Positions 33,963 to 44,158 of a stretch of 64,000 nucleotides of DNA are shown in pieces. The position numbers and the translations under genes were made by a program. The first letter of the stretch is position 1; each line of letters opens with the position of its first letter. The DNA is from Haloarcula salina (GTDB lineage: Archaea > Halobacteriota > Halobacteria > Halobacteriales > Haloarculaceae). The notes under the pieces are model-generated. The model was not told the DNA's origin. It saw only the letters and a list, made by a program, of their open reading frames with translations, and did no database searches. Location of the stretch: assembly GCF_010119195.1 (NCBI RefSeq), contig NZ_WRXL01000003.1:124001-188000 (forward strand), written 5' to 3'.

Positions 33963-34555
33963 GCTTCGACCTCCGGGGACTCAGCCAGCAGGTGCGTCTG
34001 GACGTACTCCGCGAGCATGCGTCGGGTGCACTCGGTCGGTCGGCCGGCCGTGACGCGCTCGGTCGCGGCCCCGGTCAGGACGGTGACGACGAACCGCGCG
34101 GTCTCCTCGGGGTCGACGCCCTCGTCGAACGTCCCGTCGGCGACCCCGTCTTCGAGGATCGCTTCGAGTTCGTCCACGAGGAACTCGTCGAATCGCGTCA
34201 ATCGCTCCCGAAAGCCCGGTTCGTAGGGTGCCTGCGCGCGGATTTCGAGGATCGCGGTCCCGAACGCCTCGCTGTCGTCCTCGGGCTTGTCGAGCACCGC
34301 GTCCACGAGCGCGAGCAGGCGCGCCCGAGGGTCCTCGCCCTCGGGGTCGCCGACGCGGTCGACGAAGCCGTCGTAGAGGTACTCGAGGAACGCACAGAGG
34401 AGGTCGTGCTTGCTGTCGTAGTGGTAGTGGAGGGAGGCCTTGCTCTTGTCCGACTCGTCGGCGATGTCCTGCATCGTCAGGTCGGCGTAGCCGTGGGAAC
34501 ACAGCGCACGGTAGGTCGCCCCCATGATGTCGTCGGCCGTGCCGCTGTCGCTCAT
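33959..34555 (-). CDS. TetR/AcrR family transcriptional regulator
   Basis: 198 residues. The N-terminal HTH is HGYADLTMQDIADESDKSKA then SLHYHYDSKHDLLCAFLEYL; the rest is the ligand-binding helical domain. It likely represses itself and the downstream MATE gene through the perfect palindrome at 34568-34581, about 20 bp before its ATG. Confidence 0.93.
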   Translation of the reverse strand: MSDSGTADDIMGATYRALCSHGYADLTMQDIADESDKSKASLHYHYDSKHDLLCAFLEYLYDGFVDRVGDPEGEDPRARLLALVDAVLDKPEDDSEAFGTAILEIRAQAPYEPGFRERLTRFDEFLVDELEAILEDGVADGTFDEGVDPEETARFVVTVLTGAATERVTAGRPTECTRRMLAEYVQTHLLAESPEVEA

Positions 34556-34565
34556 TACGGCTAGC

Positions 34566-34583
34566 TAACTGACCGGTCAGTCA
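34566..34583. promoter_or_regulatory. Candidate TetR operator
   Basis: ACTGACCGGTCAGT (34568-34581) is a perfect 14-bp palindrome, with outer T and A also complementary. It lies between the expected TATA position and the start codon of the tetR-MATE operon, where a bound repressor would block transcription. Confidence 0.72.
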
Positions 34584-34738
34584 AGTAGTCGTCGGTTCCC
34601 GGTCTCCGTTCGATTTCGTGACACGATTGCGACGGGGTATCGAACACCACTGCGGTGCTCGGAGGGGGTCGAGCGCGAGCCGAGAGCGGGAGAGTCCCGC
34701 CGGTCAGCGTCGAGCGCGACGGCGAGAAGCGGTTCGGA

Positions 34739-35197
34739 CTACTCTCTGAGGTCGAGTTCGAACTGCTCGTGTTCGCTCGCGGCGTTGAGCACGACGGACG
34801 TGTTCGACTCCTTGATCTCCGGGTCGGTGAGCAGTTCCTTGATCTGGGCGTTCATGCCGTCCGTGTCGGTGAACTTCCCGACGGCGATGATGTCGTAGTC
34901 GCCGGTGACCTCGTAGACGGAGATCATCTGCTTGTGCTCTCTGAGGCTCTCGGTGACCTCGGGGAGCGAGGACCCCTCCACCTTGAGTTGGATGATGGCG
35001 GTCACGTCGTAGCCGAGCTTGTCGTAGTCGACCTTCGGCGTGTAGCCGTTGATGATTCCCTCGTCCTCGAGGTCGGAGAGGTGATTCGAGACGGTCGTCA
35101 CCGAGACGTCGAGGTCTTCGCCCAGGCTTCGGAGGCTCGCGCGGCCGTCCCCCAGAAGGGCATTCACTAGCTCACGGTCGAGATTTTCGTACGTCAT
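34739..35197 (-). CDS. lrp: Lrp/AsnC family transcriptional regulator
   Basis: 152 residues. HTH ([20 protein letters not shown], then [20 protein letters not shown]) plus the C-terminal RAM ligand domain ([18 protein letters not shown]). It is divergent from glnA with a 126-bp shared promoter region; this lrp-glnA pairing is known in haloarchaea. It likely senses an amino acid or nitrogen signal. A TATA-like TCTAAACC is centred about 27 nt upstream. Confidence 0.93.
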   Translation of the reverse strand: MTYENLDRELVNALLGDGRASLRSLGEDLDVSVTTVSNHLSDLEDEGIINGYTPKVDYDKLGYDVTAIIQLKVEGSSLPEVTESLREHKQMISVYEVTGDYDIIAVGKFTDTDGMNAQIKELLTDPEIKESNTSVVLNAASEHEQFELDLRE

Positions 35198-35323
35198 TAC
35201 ATCCGAGAACGTCCCCCAGGGTTTAGAATTTTACGAATGTCCAAATGTAAGCGAAAGGTCCGAAACCTTTGCGCAAATCAGCAGGGTTTTAGTAGTAGCA
35301 ATGTTCCTATCGACTGTCCAAAG

Positions 35324-36679
35324 ATGACAAGCGAACTCTCAGAGGAGGCACAGGAGGTACTCGACGAGATCGAAGAGAAGAACGTCGACTTCCTGCGACT
35401 CCAGTTCACAGACATCCTCGGCACAGTCAAGAACGTGTCCATCACGGCGGACCAGGCGGAGAAGGCGTTCACAGAGGGCATCTACTTCGACGGCTCCTCC
35501 ATCGACGGCTTCGTCCGCATCCAGGAGTCCGACATGCGTCTGGACCCGGACCCGTCGACGTTCGCTATCCTCCCGTGGCGCGAGAACGTCGAGGGCGGTT
35601 CCAGCGCTCGACTCATCTGTGACGTCATGGACACCTCGACCGGCAAGCCGTTCTCCGGCGACCCGCGAGGCGTCCTGAAGCGCGCCATCGACCGCGCCGA
35701 GGAGATGGGCTATACGGTCAACGCCGCGCCCGAGCCGGAGTTCTTCCTGTTCGAGGAGGACGAAGACGGCCGCGCGACGACCAAGACCAACGACGCCGGC
35801 GGCTACTTCGACCTCGCGCCGAAGGACCTCGCCAGCGACGTGCGCCGAGACATCATCTACGGTCTCGAGGACATGGGCTTCAACATCGAGGCCTCCCACC
35901 ACGAGGTCGCCCAGGGTCAACACGAGATCAACTTCACCTACGACGACGCGCTCTCGACGGCCGACAACGTCGGCACCTTCCGCGCCGTCGTCCGCGCCAT
36001 CGCGGCCCAGCACGACCTGCACGCGACGTTCATGCCTAAGCCCATCGCCCGCATCAACGGCTCCGGCATGCACACCCACATCTCGCTGTTCACCGAGGAC
36101 GGCGAGAACGCGTTCCACGACGACGACGACGAGTTCAACCTCAGCGACACGGCGAAGAGCTTCACCGCCGGCGTCCTCGAGCACGCCGAGGCCCTCGCCG
36201 CGGTGACGAACCCGACCGTGAACTCCTACAAGCGACTCGTCCCGGGCTACGAGGCCCCCGTCTACGTCGCCTGGTCGGACCGCAACCGCTCGGCGCTCAT
36301 CCGCAAGCCGGCCGCTCGCACGCCGGCCGCCAGCCGCATCGAGGCCCGCTTCCCCGATCCGTCGTGTAACCCCTATCTCGCCTTCGCGGCGCTCATCCAC
36401 GCCGGGCTTGACGGCATCGAGAAGGACCTCGACTGCGACGACCCCGTCCGCGAGAACATCTACGAGTTCGACGAGGAGAAGCGCGAGGAGTACGGCATCA
36501 CCACGCTGCCGTCGAACCTCGGCGAGGCCGTCGACGCCCTCGAAGAGGACGAAGTCGTCCAGGACGCCCTCGGCGAGCACGTCTACGAGAACTTCGTCGA
36601 GGCCAAGCGCCAGGAGTTCCAGGAGTACATCGTCGAGGTCTCCGAGTGGGAACTCGACCAGTACCTCGAGACGTTCTAA
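35324..36679 (+). CDS. glnA: Glutamine synthetase, type I
   Basis: 451 residues from the ATG at 35324 ([20 protein letters not shown]). GSI core motifs: DGSSIDGF, the metal site [37 protein letters not shown], and [20 protein letters not shown]. It makes glutamine from glutamate and ammonia with ATP. No clear adenylylation Tyr loop can be judged by eye. A TTTTAG box (about 35285-35290) gives a leader of roughly 10 nt. Regulation by the divergent Lrp is expected. Confidence 0.97.
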   Translation: MTSELSEEAQEVLDEIEEKNVDFLRLQFTDILGTVKNVSITADQAEKAFTEGIYFDGSSIDGFVRIQESDMRLDPDPSTFAILPWRENVEGGSSARLICDVMDTSTGKPFSGDPRGVLKRAIDRAEEMGYTVNAAPEPEFFLFEEDEDGRATTKTNDAGGYFDLAPKDLASDVRRDIIYGLEDMGFNIEASHHEVAQGQHEINFTYDDALSTADNVGTFRAVVRAIAAQHDLHATFMPKPIARINGSGMHTHISLFTEDGENAFHDDDDEFNLSDTAKSFTAGVLEHAEALAAVTNPTVNSYKRLVPGYEAPVYVAWSDRNRSALIRKPAARTPAASRIEARFPDPSCNPYLAFAALIHAGLDGIEKDLDCDDPVRENIYEFDEEKREEYGITTLPSNLGEAVDALEEDEVVQDALGEHVYENFVEAKRQEFQEYIVEVSEWELDQYLETF

Positions 36680-36690
36680 GCGGACCCGAC

Positions 36691-37584
36691 TCAGTATTTT
36701 TTCGCGAGGCGCTCACCGGCCAGCGGCAGCGCCAGCAGTAGCCCGGTGCCCAGCCCAGCGGCCAGCGCCGTGACGCCCGGCGTCGGATCGAGCCCGAGAG
36801 TCGCGCCGAGGATGACCACGACCGTTCCGAACCCGAGGGCCGTCGTGGCGGCCGCACCGCGGGTCGTCGGTTCGGGGACGCCGTCGGACACCAGCGGCCA
36901 GACGACAGCGCCGGCGACGGTCAGCCCGAGCGCCGCCGCGGTGTCGGTGGTGAATCCCGACGCGAACACGGCGAGGGCCGCGATGACGGCAGCCAGCCCG
37001 AACACCCGCTCGGGCGTTCTGAGCACGCCGACGGCGAGCCAGAGGAACGTGCCTGCGATGGCGAACCCCGCGAGCACGTCGGCGAGGTAGTGGACGCCGA
37101 GCACCAGTCGCGAGAGGCCGACGAGCGCGACGACGGTCCCGGCCACGGCGGCGCGGGTCCGGCGCGTGCCGACCCGGAGCGCCCACGCGAAGCCGCCCCA
37201 GACGAGCAGCGAGACGGTCGCGTGCCCGCTGGGGAAGCCGTAGCCCTCGCCGGTCGCCATCGACTCGTAGACGCCGCGGACCGCGACCGGCAGGAGGTCC
37301 GCGTGAGCCGCCGTGCCCGCCCCCGGCGGACGCGGGAGCGCGAACACCGCCTTCAGCGAGACGGCCAGCGCGACCGCGCCGGCCAGCAGCGCGACGAGCA
37401 TCGCCGCCCGTTCGCGGGTGAGTCCGCGGCCGATTCCGGGCGTCCGCGACCCGACCCAGTACAGCAGGCTACACGAGAGGAACGTGAACCAGAAGTCTCC
37501 GAGCTGCGTGACGAGCGCGAACAGAACGACCACCGCGCCGGGCAGCGCCGACAGCAGCTCGGTGACGCCGGCGGTCCGCGTCAC
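36691..37584 (-). CDS. PAP2-type membrane phosphatase
   Basis: 297 residues from a GTG at 37584 that overlaps the stop of the YihY gene (GTGA). The three-part acid phosphatase signature is present: KAVFALPRPP, then GFPSGHATVS, and later SRLVLGVHYLADVLAG. About eight transmembrane helices. It removes phosphate from lipid phosphates (phosphatidate or polyprenyl pyrophosphate). Co-translated with the YihY membrane protein. Confidence 0.93.
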   Translation of the reverse strand: MTRTAGVTELLSALPGAVVVLFALVTQLGDFWFTFLSCSLLYWVGSRTPGIGRGLTRERAAMLVALLAGAVALAVSLKAVFALPRPPGAGTAAHADLLPVAVRGVYESMATGEGYGFPSGHATVSLLVWGGFAWALRVGTRRTRAAVAGTVVALVGLSRLVLGVHYLADVLAGFAIAGTFLWLAVGVLRTPERVFGLAAVIAALAVFASGFTTDTAAALGLTVAGAVVWPLVSDGVPEPTTRGAAATTALGFGTVVVILGATLGLDPTPGVTALAAGLGTGLLLALPLAGERLAKKY

Positions 37585-38846
37585 TGTCGCCAGTCGCGGA
37601 CGCGGTCGAGCAGGCGACCCGGGAGGCCGGTCGCGGTGACGGTGACGCCGACCGCGATCATCACCACGTACAGCCCGAGCGTCGAGAGCCAGACGACGAG
37701 CATCGCCAGGACGGCCCACAGGCCCTGCAGGTAGTAGAACGCGCCCAGCGTCATCAGAGTCCCGTACAGCAACACGACGTAGGGGCCCCACTGGCGGGCG
37801 TGGCCGCGGCGCATCCGTCGGCGGACGTACTGCTTGAGGTCGGCTCTCACCTCGTCGCGGTGGAGGGTGCGGTCCTCGACGTCGTCGCGGAACGACTCGA
37901 ACTCCTCGCGCAGTTCGCGCAGTTCCGCCTCCGTCAGGTCGTCGGCACCCGGTTCGGAATCGTCGGCCCCCCCGTCCGGCGGGGGCGAATCTGGCTCGTC
38001 AGCGTCCTCGCTCATCGCTTTGCCGGACCGTCGGCGCGGTTCCTGTTGTAGTTGCCGGTCCGACGCGAGCGCCGCGTTGAGCGCCGCCCCGACGAGCAGG
38101 ACCTGGCCGGCGAAGTAGAACCACGTCACCAGCAACAGGACGCCGCCGATGACGCCGTACACCTGATACGAGTCCGCCTGGGCCGCGTAGACGCTGAACC
38201 CCGTCCCGAGGAGCGTCCAGCCGACGCCGGCGAACATCGCCCCGGGCAGCGCGCTCCCGAGCGACATTCCCTCGTCGGGGAACAGGTAGTACAGCGGCAG
38301 AAACGCCACCGTGAGCACGGGCATGAGCGCGAACCCGCCGAGGGCGACCCGGACGCCGAGGACGGCTCCGAGCGCGCTGACGGCCGCGAGTCCCGCCAGC
38401 GCGACGCCGATGCCGGCGAGCGCCGACAGGCCGTCGGCGAGTTCGCCGACGAGGGAACGCTGCTCGTGGGTGCCGTAGACGCGAGAGAACGCCGAGTCGA
38501 GGCCGCGGAACACCTTGAGCGCGCTCCAGGTCGTGACGGCCAGCCCGAGGACCGTCGCGCCACCGCGGCCCGCGCCGCTCGTCAGCGCGTCTTCGAGCAG
38601 TGTCGACGCCGCGGGCGTGAGTACCGCTCCGGCGGCGCTGACGATGCGGGCGGCGAACGCCGCGCCGCCCACCAGCGTCCCGACGACCAGCCCCAGCAAC
38701 AGCAGGGGCAGCAGCGAGACGAACATGTAGTAGGCGATACCGGCGGCGAGGAAGGAGATCTCCTCCTCGCGGACGGTGCGGACGACGCTTCGGGCGACCG
38801 AGACGGCGCGTGTGCGGTCCACGAGCGTCACTGCGGGCGGCGACAC
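37581..38846 (-). CDS. YihY/virulence factor BrkB family membrane protein
   Basis: 421 residues. The YihY domain (1-265, six transmembrane helices) begins EEEISFLAAGIAYYMFVSLL. A cytoplasmic acidic and helical region (about 275-350: DDLTEAELRELREEFESFRD) and two further helices follow, an extension beyond the usual length of about 300. Proposed roles of the family include membrane transport; none is proven. Coupled to the PAP2 gene. Confidence 0.9.
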   Translation of the reverse strand: MSPPAVTLVDRTRAVSVARSVVRTVREEEISFLAAGIAYYMFVSLLPLLLLGLVVGTLVGGAAFAARIVSAAGAVLTPAASTLLEDALTSGAGRGGATVLGLAVTTWSALKVFRGLDSAFSRVYGTHEQRSLVGELADGLSALAGIGVALAGLAAVSALGAVLGVRVALGGFALMPVLTVAFLPLYYLFPDEGMSLGSALPGAMFAGVGWTLLGTGFSVYAAQADSYQVYGVIGGVLLLVTWFYFAGQVLLVGAALNAALASDRQLQQEPRRRSGKAMSEDADEPDSPPPDGGADDSEPGADDLTEAELRELREEFESFRDDVEDRTLHRDEVRADLKQYVRRRMRRGHARQWGPYVVLLYGTLMTLGAFYYLQGLWAVLAMLVVWLSTLGLYVVMIAVGVTVTATGLPGRLLDRVRDWRQ

Positions 38847-38915
38847 AAATATACTGTCGACTGATTGATTGCACGGGCGTGTCGGGGCGTCGCGAGACGC
38901 CGGTCAGCGTCGTCG

Positions 38916-40352
38916 TCAGTCGTCGAGCGCCGCGTCGGGCCGGTACGAGCGGCTGACGATCCGCCACGTCCCCGAGCGAAAGCGGTAGTACGTCACCGCC
39001 GCCGGCACGGCCGTCTCGACGACGAGCGAGGCGTACAGCGCGAGTTCGCCGAGCGGCGTGACGACGCCGAGGTACGCCACCGGAAGCGCGAACAGGTACA
39101 TCCCGGCCAGTTGCGAGTACAGCGGCCAGCGCGTGTCGCCGCTGGCCCGGAGCGGACCGGTGGACCCGCCGTCGACGCCGCGGAAGACGACGCTCGCGCA
39201 GGCGACGGCGACGAACACCGTCACGAGCGGGAGCACCGCGGGGTCGGAGACGAACAGGCGAGCGACGAGCCGCGAGAACGGGAGCAGCGCCGCCGCGACG
39301 ACCAGGTAGACGCCGACGCTCAGCCGGAGGACCGTCTGCGCCCACACCGTCGCTTCGCCCTCGTCGTCCTCGCCGAGGGCCTGCCCGACGAGGCTGCTCG
39401 AGGCGAGGCTCAGCCCCCAGTTCGGCGTGTCGAGCAGCGCACGCACGCGGAGCGCGACGACGTAGGCGGAGACGACGGCCGGGCCGAACAGGCCGACGAT
39501 GAACAGCCGCGGGAACTGCGCCCCGGTCCGCGCGAGGTTCGCGCCGACGAGCGGCGAGCCCGTGGTCGCGAGGTCCCGGACCAGCTCCCCGTCGAAGAAG
39601 GGCCGTGAGATCGGAATCCGAACCGGGAACCGGCCGATGCCGGGGAGCCCGCCGCGGGCCAGGCCGACGGCGAATCCGGTCGAGACCAGCACGTTCGCGA
39701 CGACCGTCCCCAGCGCCGCGCCGACGACGCCCATGCCGAGGACGAAGATGAACACCGCGTTCAGCGCGATGTTGACGACCGCGCCGCCGGCCCGCAGCAC
39801 CATGGGCGACCAGGCGTCGTCGGCCCCCACGAGCGTCCGGCTCGCGATGAGATTCAGTCCGGCGAACGGCGCGCCCAGCGCGACGACGCGCAGGTACCGC
39901 GTGCCGTAGTCGACCGCGCCGGCGCCCGTCCCGACGAGGTCGACGAGGGGGCCGGGCAGGAGCCAGTACGCGGCGGCCAGCGGGACGGTCAGCGCGAGCA
40001 CGACGGCGGCGCTGGTCGTCACCGTCAGCGCCAGTTCCTCGTCGGCGTCGGCCCCGTAACGCTGTGACACCATCCCGATGGTCCCGCCGGCGACGCCGCC
40101 GCCCAGCGCGAACACCAGTTCCCAGAACGGGGCGGCGAACCCGACGCCGGCGATGGCCGTCGGACCGAGCGCGAGGCCGACCATCGCCACGTCGACGGTC
40201 GACTTCGACATCCGCGCCAGCCCCGTGACGATGCGGGGCCAGGACAGGTCCGTGGCCCGGCGGATCCGCTCGCGCTCGACGAGCCCGGCCCGCGCCAGCA
40301 GCGCGCCGACGAACAGCAGGACACCACGCACTGGGTTGAGTGTGGGACGCAC
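38916..40352 (-). CDS. MATE family efflux transporter (second)
   Basis: 478 residues from a GTG at 40352 (RPTLNPVRGVLLFVGALLAR), chosen because the preceding open frame is unlike a protein. MatE features: TDLSWPRIVTGLARMSKSTV then DVAMVGLALGPTAIAGVGFA, and KTLTA-like positively charged loops. Twelve helices. It is not in an operon with a regulator, unlike the MATE gene at 32484. Confidence 0.9.
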   Translation of the reverse strand: MRPTLNPVRGVLLFVGALLARAGLVERERIRRATDLSWPRIVTGLARMSKSTVDVAMVGLALGPTAIAGVGFAAPFWELVFALGGGVAGGTIGMVSQRYGADADEELALTVTTSAAVVLALTVPLAAAYWLLPGPLVDLVGTGAGAVDYGTRYLRVVALGAPFAGLNLIASRTLVGADDAWSPMVLRAGGAVVNIALNAVFIFVLGMGVVGAALGTVVANVLVSTGFAVGLARGGLPGIGRFPVRIPISRPFFDGELVRDLATTGSPLVGANLARTGAQFPRLFIVGLFGPAVVSAYVVALRVRALLDTPNWGLSLASSSLVGQALGEDDEGEATVWAQTVLRLSVGVYLVVAAALLPFSRLVARLFVSDPAVLPLVTVFVAVACASVVFRGVDGGSTGPLRASGDTRWPLYSQLAGMYLFALPVAYLGVVTPLGELALYASLVVETAVPAAVTYYRFRSGTWRIVSRSYRPDAALDD

Positions 40353-40451
40353 GTCTTCGGCGTCGCTTTGCGGTCGACGCCGATAGGTGTTAAGAAAGGG
40401 GCGCCGGTCGCCGCTCACAGGGTTTATGCACGGTCCCGCCAACCACCGGAC

Positions 40452-40868
40452 ATGGACACGGAAGCGGCCATCAGACACGGGACGATGCGGGTGACGGCGC
40501 TGTTGCTCGTCGCCGCCGCACTGGCCATCGGGCTGGGCGTCGGCGGCGTCGGCGCGTCGCTCCCGGTCGTCGCCGGCTTCCTCGCGCTCTCCGGTGGGCT
40601 GTACGCGCTTCGCCCCGACCCTGACCGATTCGGTCCCGTCGCCGGTATCCACGTCGGCGACATCCTGCACTCGCTGTGGCTCGCGCCGCTGCTCGTGGCG
40701 GCCGTCCTCGTCGTCCGCCTGTCGGCCACTCCCGGTGAGGTGCAGGCCATTGGCGGCCTGCTCGGCCTGGCCGGGATGGCGAACTACTTCCTGCGCCCGG
40801 TGTACCTGCTGGGGTACGACCTCGTCTCGGCGGTCAGCGGTGGGGCGGGACGCGCGAACGGTCGGTGA
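40452..40868 (+). CDS. Small membrane protein with four helices
   Basis: 138 residues: MDTEAAIRHGTMRVTALLLV starts the first helix; further helices are near 39-54, 68-93 and 97-118. A TATA (TTTATG, 40423-40428) is centred 27 nt before the ATG. I do not recognise a family. It has no charged motif that suggests transport. Confidence 0.7.
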   Translation: MDTEAAIRHGTMRVTALLLVAAALAIGLGVGGVGASLPVVAGFLALSGGLYALRPDPDRFGPVAGIHVGDILHSLWLAPLLVAAVLVVRLSATPGEVQAIGGLLGLAGMANYFLRPVYLLGYDLVSAVSGGAGRANGR

Positions 40869-40966
40869 CGCGGGCGGCCCCGACGAGAACGTTTTAGTCC
40901 GTTGACGCGTCTAGGCGAACCACGCGCCGCGCCATCGAACAGACCGGAACTGCGGCGTCCCGACAC

Positions 40967-41095
40967 ATGACTCCAGATACCCTTCGCGCCGACGACCGCG
41001 CGCTCTCGCCGGTGCTAGTGATACTGCTGCTCATCGTCGTCACGGCGATCATCTCGATCGTCATCACGGCGTTCCTGCTCGGGCTCGGGAACTGA
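40967..41095 (+). CDS. Pilin-N-terminal-like microprotein
   Basis: 42 residues. After ten polar residues (MTPDTLRADDRALSPV) comes a long hydrophobic helix (LVILLLIVVTAIISIVITAF) ending LLGLGN. This matches the N-terminal class III signal and hydrophobic helix of haloarchaeal type IV pilins (D-R-A-x-S-P-V), with no head domain afterwards. It is either a very short pilin-like subunit, a membrane microprotein, or a broken gene. It ends 6 bp before the convergent trm1 stop. Confidence 0.6.
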   Translation: MTPDTLRADDRALSPVLVILLLIVVTAIISIVITAFLLGLGN

Positions 41096-41101
41096 GCGGG
41101 G

Positions 41102-42205
41102 CTACTCCGCCGTCGCGTCGCGGATCTCGACCACGTCCGCGTCCGTCTTGAACGTCGTCCCGCCGTAGTGCGTCCGCGAGGCGTCGAAGCCGGCCTCGCG
41201 AAGTTTCTCGACGAAGGTATCCATCGCCTCGGCCCCGCGGCCCCAGCGCTTGCAGAGGCGGTGCTGGTCGTAGTGCGTCGGCGTGTCGAGTTCGGCCGAC
41301 AGCGTCGACAGGAGGTCGCGGGCGTTCTCGGCGGTCCCCATGTCGTCGGTCACGTGCTCGGCGACGGCGTCGGTGAAGTCGGGGTCGCAGGTCCGACCGA
41401 GCCAGATGGGACCGGCCGACTGGAGGTGTTCGTCACAGACCGGGCAGGCGTCGGGCGCGTCGGCGATGAGGCCCCGCTCGTGGTCGCGCCAGAGGCAGTG
41501 CTGGCAGTGGTGGACGTAGCCGAGGTCGTCGATACAGTCGTTGGCGACGCGCGCGCCGTGCTCGAAGTCGAGGTAGGTGCGGGCGTAGTGCTTCGTGGCG
41601 TGGCTCAGCACCGGGCGGGCGGCGATGTCGTAGCGGGCGGCGGTGCGGACCATCGCCGAGAGGAGGACGCGCATCCCCATCTCGGCGTGGAACTCCGTGT
41701 TGCGCGGGACCGCGCCGTACGAGCGGACGCCGCTCTCGAAGTGCGCCCCGCACAGCGGGGCCGTGTCGGTGGCCGTCACGCAGAGGAGGCGTTTCGTGCC
41801 CTGGACGGCCGCGTCGGCGAAGGGAATCGGCGTCCCGAACGGGTCCACGTCGACCACGTCGAACGCCTCCGAATGCATGAGGACGTTCGCGTCGGCCCGG
41901 CGGACCTCGGCGGCGAGGTCGTTGCGCGCGAGGTTCGCCTCGCACAGCGCCGTCGCGTCGTCGTCGATGTCACACAGCGTCGTCTCCCAGTCGTTCGCCG
42001 CGGCGCGGACGCCGCGGATGCCGCTGGCCGCGGTGGCGTCGAGGTACGTCGACGCGTCCGGCGTCCGCTCGCGGTAGGCCCGCAGCGCCGCCACGGTGAG
42101 GTCTCGGTTCAGTTCCTGAACGGGGTTGAAGAACACGTCCGCGCCCTTCCCCGCGTCGGGCTGTTCCGGCACCGTGACCGACACCCGGCCCTCGCTGACG
42201 CGCAT
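41102..42205 (-). CDS. trm1: tRNA (guanine26-N2)-dimethyltransferase Trm1
   Basis: 367 residues. The SAM site is [19 protein letters not shown] and the catalytic motif [20 protein letters not shown] carries the DPFG signature. A zinc knuckle set is present in the C-terminal domain ([10 protein letters not shown] and CPVCDEHL). It makes m2G/m2,2G at position 26 of tRNA. Standard archaeal length. Confidence 0.96.
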   Translation of the reverse strand: MRVSEGRVSVTVPEQPDAGKGADVFFNPVQELNRDLTVAALRAYRERTPDASTYLDATAASGIRGVRAAANDWETTLCDIDDDATALCEANLARNDLAAEVRRADANVLMHSEAFDVVDVDPFGTPIPFADAAVQGTKRLLCVTATDTAPLCGAHFESGVRSYGAVPRNTEFHAEMGMRVLLSAMVRTAARYDIAARPVLSHATKHYARTYLDFEHGARVANDCIDDLGYVHHCQHCLWRDHERGLIADAPDACPVCDEHLQSAGPIWLGRTCDPDFTDAVAEHVTDDMGTAENARDLLSTLSAELDTPTHYDQHRLCKRWGRGAEAMDTFVEKLREAGFDASRTHYGGTTFKTDADVVEIRDATAE

Positions 42206-42279
42206 ACTGCTCGGTCCGCGCGAGCGCCGTTAAGTCGTTCGACCTCCGGCGCGACCGCGCCTGGCGACGCCCAGTCGCC

Positions 42280-43992
42280 TCAGGCGTCGGTCGCCCGCGC
42301 GTCGCCCCCCTCCGCGACCTCGCCGCTCGCGGCCCGCTCACGCGGCAGGCGAACGGTCGCGGTGGTCCCGTCGCTCGTGTCGAACTGGAGGTCGGCCCCG
42401 AGCGTCGTCGCCGTCCAGCGGACGAGCCAGAGGCCGATGCCGCTGCCGTGGCGCAGATCCGTCTCGCGGCCGCGCTCGATGACGCCGAGCTCGTGGTCGG
42501 GGACGCCGGGCCCGTCGTCGCTGACCGACAGCACCACGTCCTCGCCCTCGACGGCCGCCGCGACGGTGACCGTCGGGTCCGGCACGTGCTGGAGCGCGTT
42601 CTCGACGAGGTTCGAGAGCAGGACGGAGAGCAGCGCGGGCCGGGTGACCAGATGGAGGTCCGCGGGAACGTCCACCGTCACGGCTCCGTCTGCCGCGGCC
42701 AACGAATCGACCACGTCGCCCACGAGGGAATCGAGCGCGACCGACTCGACACCGGTGTCGTCGGCCGCCGCGTCCGAGAGCGTGCGGGCCTTCTCGCCGG
42801 AGGCGACGAGGCGGTCGATCGAGTCCTCGATGGTCGCCGCGTAGTCGGCGTGCTCGCCGTCCAGTCGCGACGCGAGCAGTTCCGCGCGGCCCCGGATGAC
42901 GACGCCCTCGTTGCGGACGTTGTGACGCAGGAAGCGATTGAGCACTTCGAGGCGGCGCTCGCGCCGGAGCTCGTCGGTGACGTCCTGGAACACGACGGTG
43001 TGTCCGAGCCGCGTCCCCGAGCCGTCGCGCAGCGGCGTCTGCCTGACCTTGAACTCGCGGCGGCGACCGCCGTTCTCGATACCGAGTCGCCCGTCCCCGC
43101 CGTCGGTCGGGACGCCGTCGCCGCCCAGCAGGTCGTTCAGTGGGTCGGTGAGCACGTCGCGCTTGTCCACGGCGAGCATCCGCTCGGCGGCGGGGTTGAG
43201 ATTCACGACGCGGCCTCGCTCGTCGACGATGGCCACCGGCGTGGCGATGTCGTCGATGGCGGCCCGCTCGCCGGCCCGCCGGGTCGCCGGGTGGAACTCG
43301 AACATGTCGCTGCGGACGAACGCGTACAGGTCCAGCGCGACGTGGGGCAGGAACAGGAGCGGCGTGAGATTGACCGCCGAGAGCGGGCCGACACCGCCGG
43401 CCCACAGCAGCACCGCGGCCCCCGGCGGAATCGGACTCAGGCCGACGGCGAGCGCCTCGCGTCGGTACAGCGGCCCGTAGCTGACGACAGTGTCGAGCAC
43501 CAGCAGCGTCCCGAAGCTGACGAACAGCATGGCGACGACGATCGCGAGCAGCCCCAGCGGGAGGACGGCGTACGCGGCACCGGCGGCTCCGAGCGTCGGA
43601 ACGACCGCGAAGTCGCGCCACATCGCGCCGTGAACGGGGTTCGTCACGACCAGGAGCGACCCCGCGAGCGGCAGCGCGGCCGCCGCGAGGTACCACCTGC
43701 TCTCGACGATAGCCGTTCGGCCGGTGTAGCCCAGCGCGAACGAGAGGAAGAAGAACCCGATCCAGAGGACGCAGAGCCACGTGAGCATCTCCAGGGCGAG
43801 GCGCGCGGTCGGATCGAACGTCAGCAGCGCCGCGCCGTAAGCGAGACACCAGACGGTCTGCGTGGCGACCGTCGCGACGAACCACGTCGCGCCCGGCTTC
43901 CGTCTGTGCCCGCGCAACTGGGCGAGCAGATACAGCGAGGCGAGCCCCGAGGCGAGCGACCCGAGCGCGAGCCACGGGACCCCGAATACCAT
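42280..43992 (-). CDS. Membrane-bound PAS sensor histidine kinase
   Basis: 570 residues from the ATG at 43992. A seven-helix N-terminal region (about 5-225) of the histidine-kinase N-terminal 7TM type precedes a PAS domain (about 245-340, IATPVAIVDERGRVVNLNPA). The HisKA-like box has H357 in LNRFLRHNVRNEGVV, a haloarchaeal variant. The HATPase domain ends with LSNLVENALQH and SDDGPGVP. The longer open frame upstream is not protein-like. No adjacent response regulator. Confidence 0.93.
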   Translation of the reverse strand: MVFGVPWLALGSLASGLASLYLLAQLRGHRRKPGATWFVATVATQTVWCLAYGAALLTFDPTARLALEMLTWLCVLWIGFFFLSFALGYTGRTAIVESRWYLAAAALPLAGSLLVVTNPVHGAMWRDFAVVPTLGAAGAAYAVLPLGLLAIVVAMLFVSFGTLLVLDTVVSYGPLYRREALAVGLSPIPPGAAVLLWAGGVGPLSAVNLTPLLFLPHVALDLYAFVRSDMFEFHPATRRAGERAAIDDIATPVAIVDERGRVVNLNPAAERMLAVDKRDVLTDPLNDLLGGDGVPTDGGDGRLGIENGGRRREFKVRQTPLRDGSGTRLGHTVVFQDVTDELRRERRLEVLNRFLRHNVRNEGVVIRGRAELLASRLDGEHADYAATIEDSIDRLVASGEKARTLSDAAADDTGVESVALDSLVGDVVDSLAAADGAVTVDVPADLHLVTRPALLSVLLSNLVENALQHVPDPTVTVAAAVEGEDVVLSVSDDGPGVPDHELGVIERGRETDLRHGSGIGLWLVRWTATTLGADLQFDTSDGTTATVRLPRERAASGEVAEGGDARATDA

Positions 43993-44158
43993 AGCCGTGG
44001 AATGGCCTACACCCTGTTTACCCTTCGGGAAAGTGGATAGCCGGCTGTCACGTGTGCCGACCCAGCGCGTGTGAGGCGGACTCGCTCGCGGTCGCGAAGC
44101 GAGCGGCGGCCCCTTCGAGAGCCGACGCCGTTTTGTCACCCCTTTGCCTATCACGAGT

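Noticed and set aside
42448-44040. Long open frame opposite the membrane histidine kinase gene
   Set aside because: High-GC antisense shadow: Arg/Asp/Val-rich sequence without domain pattern, opposite a clear kinase.
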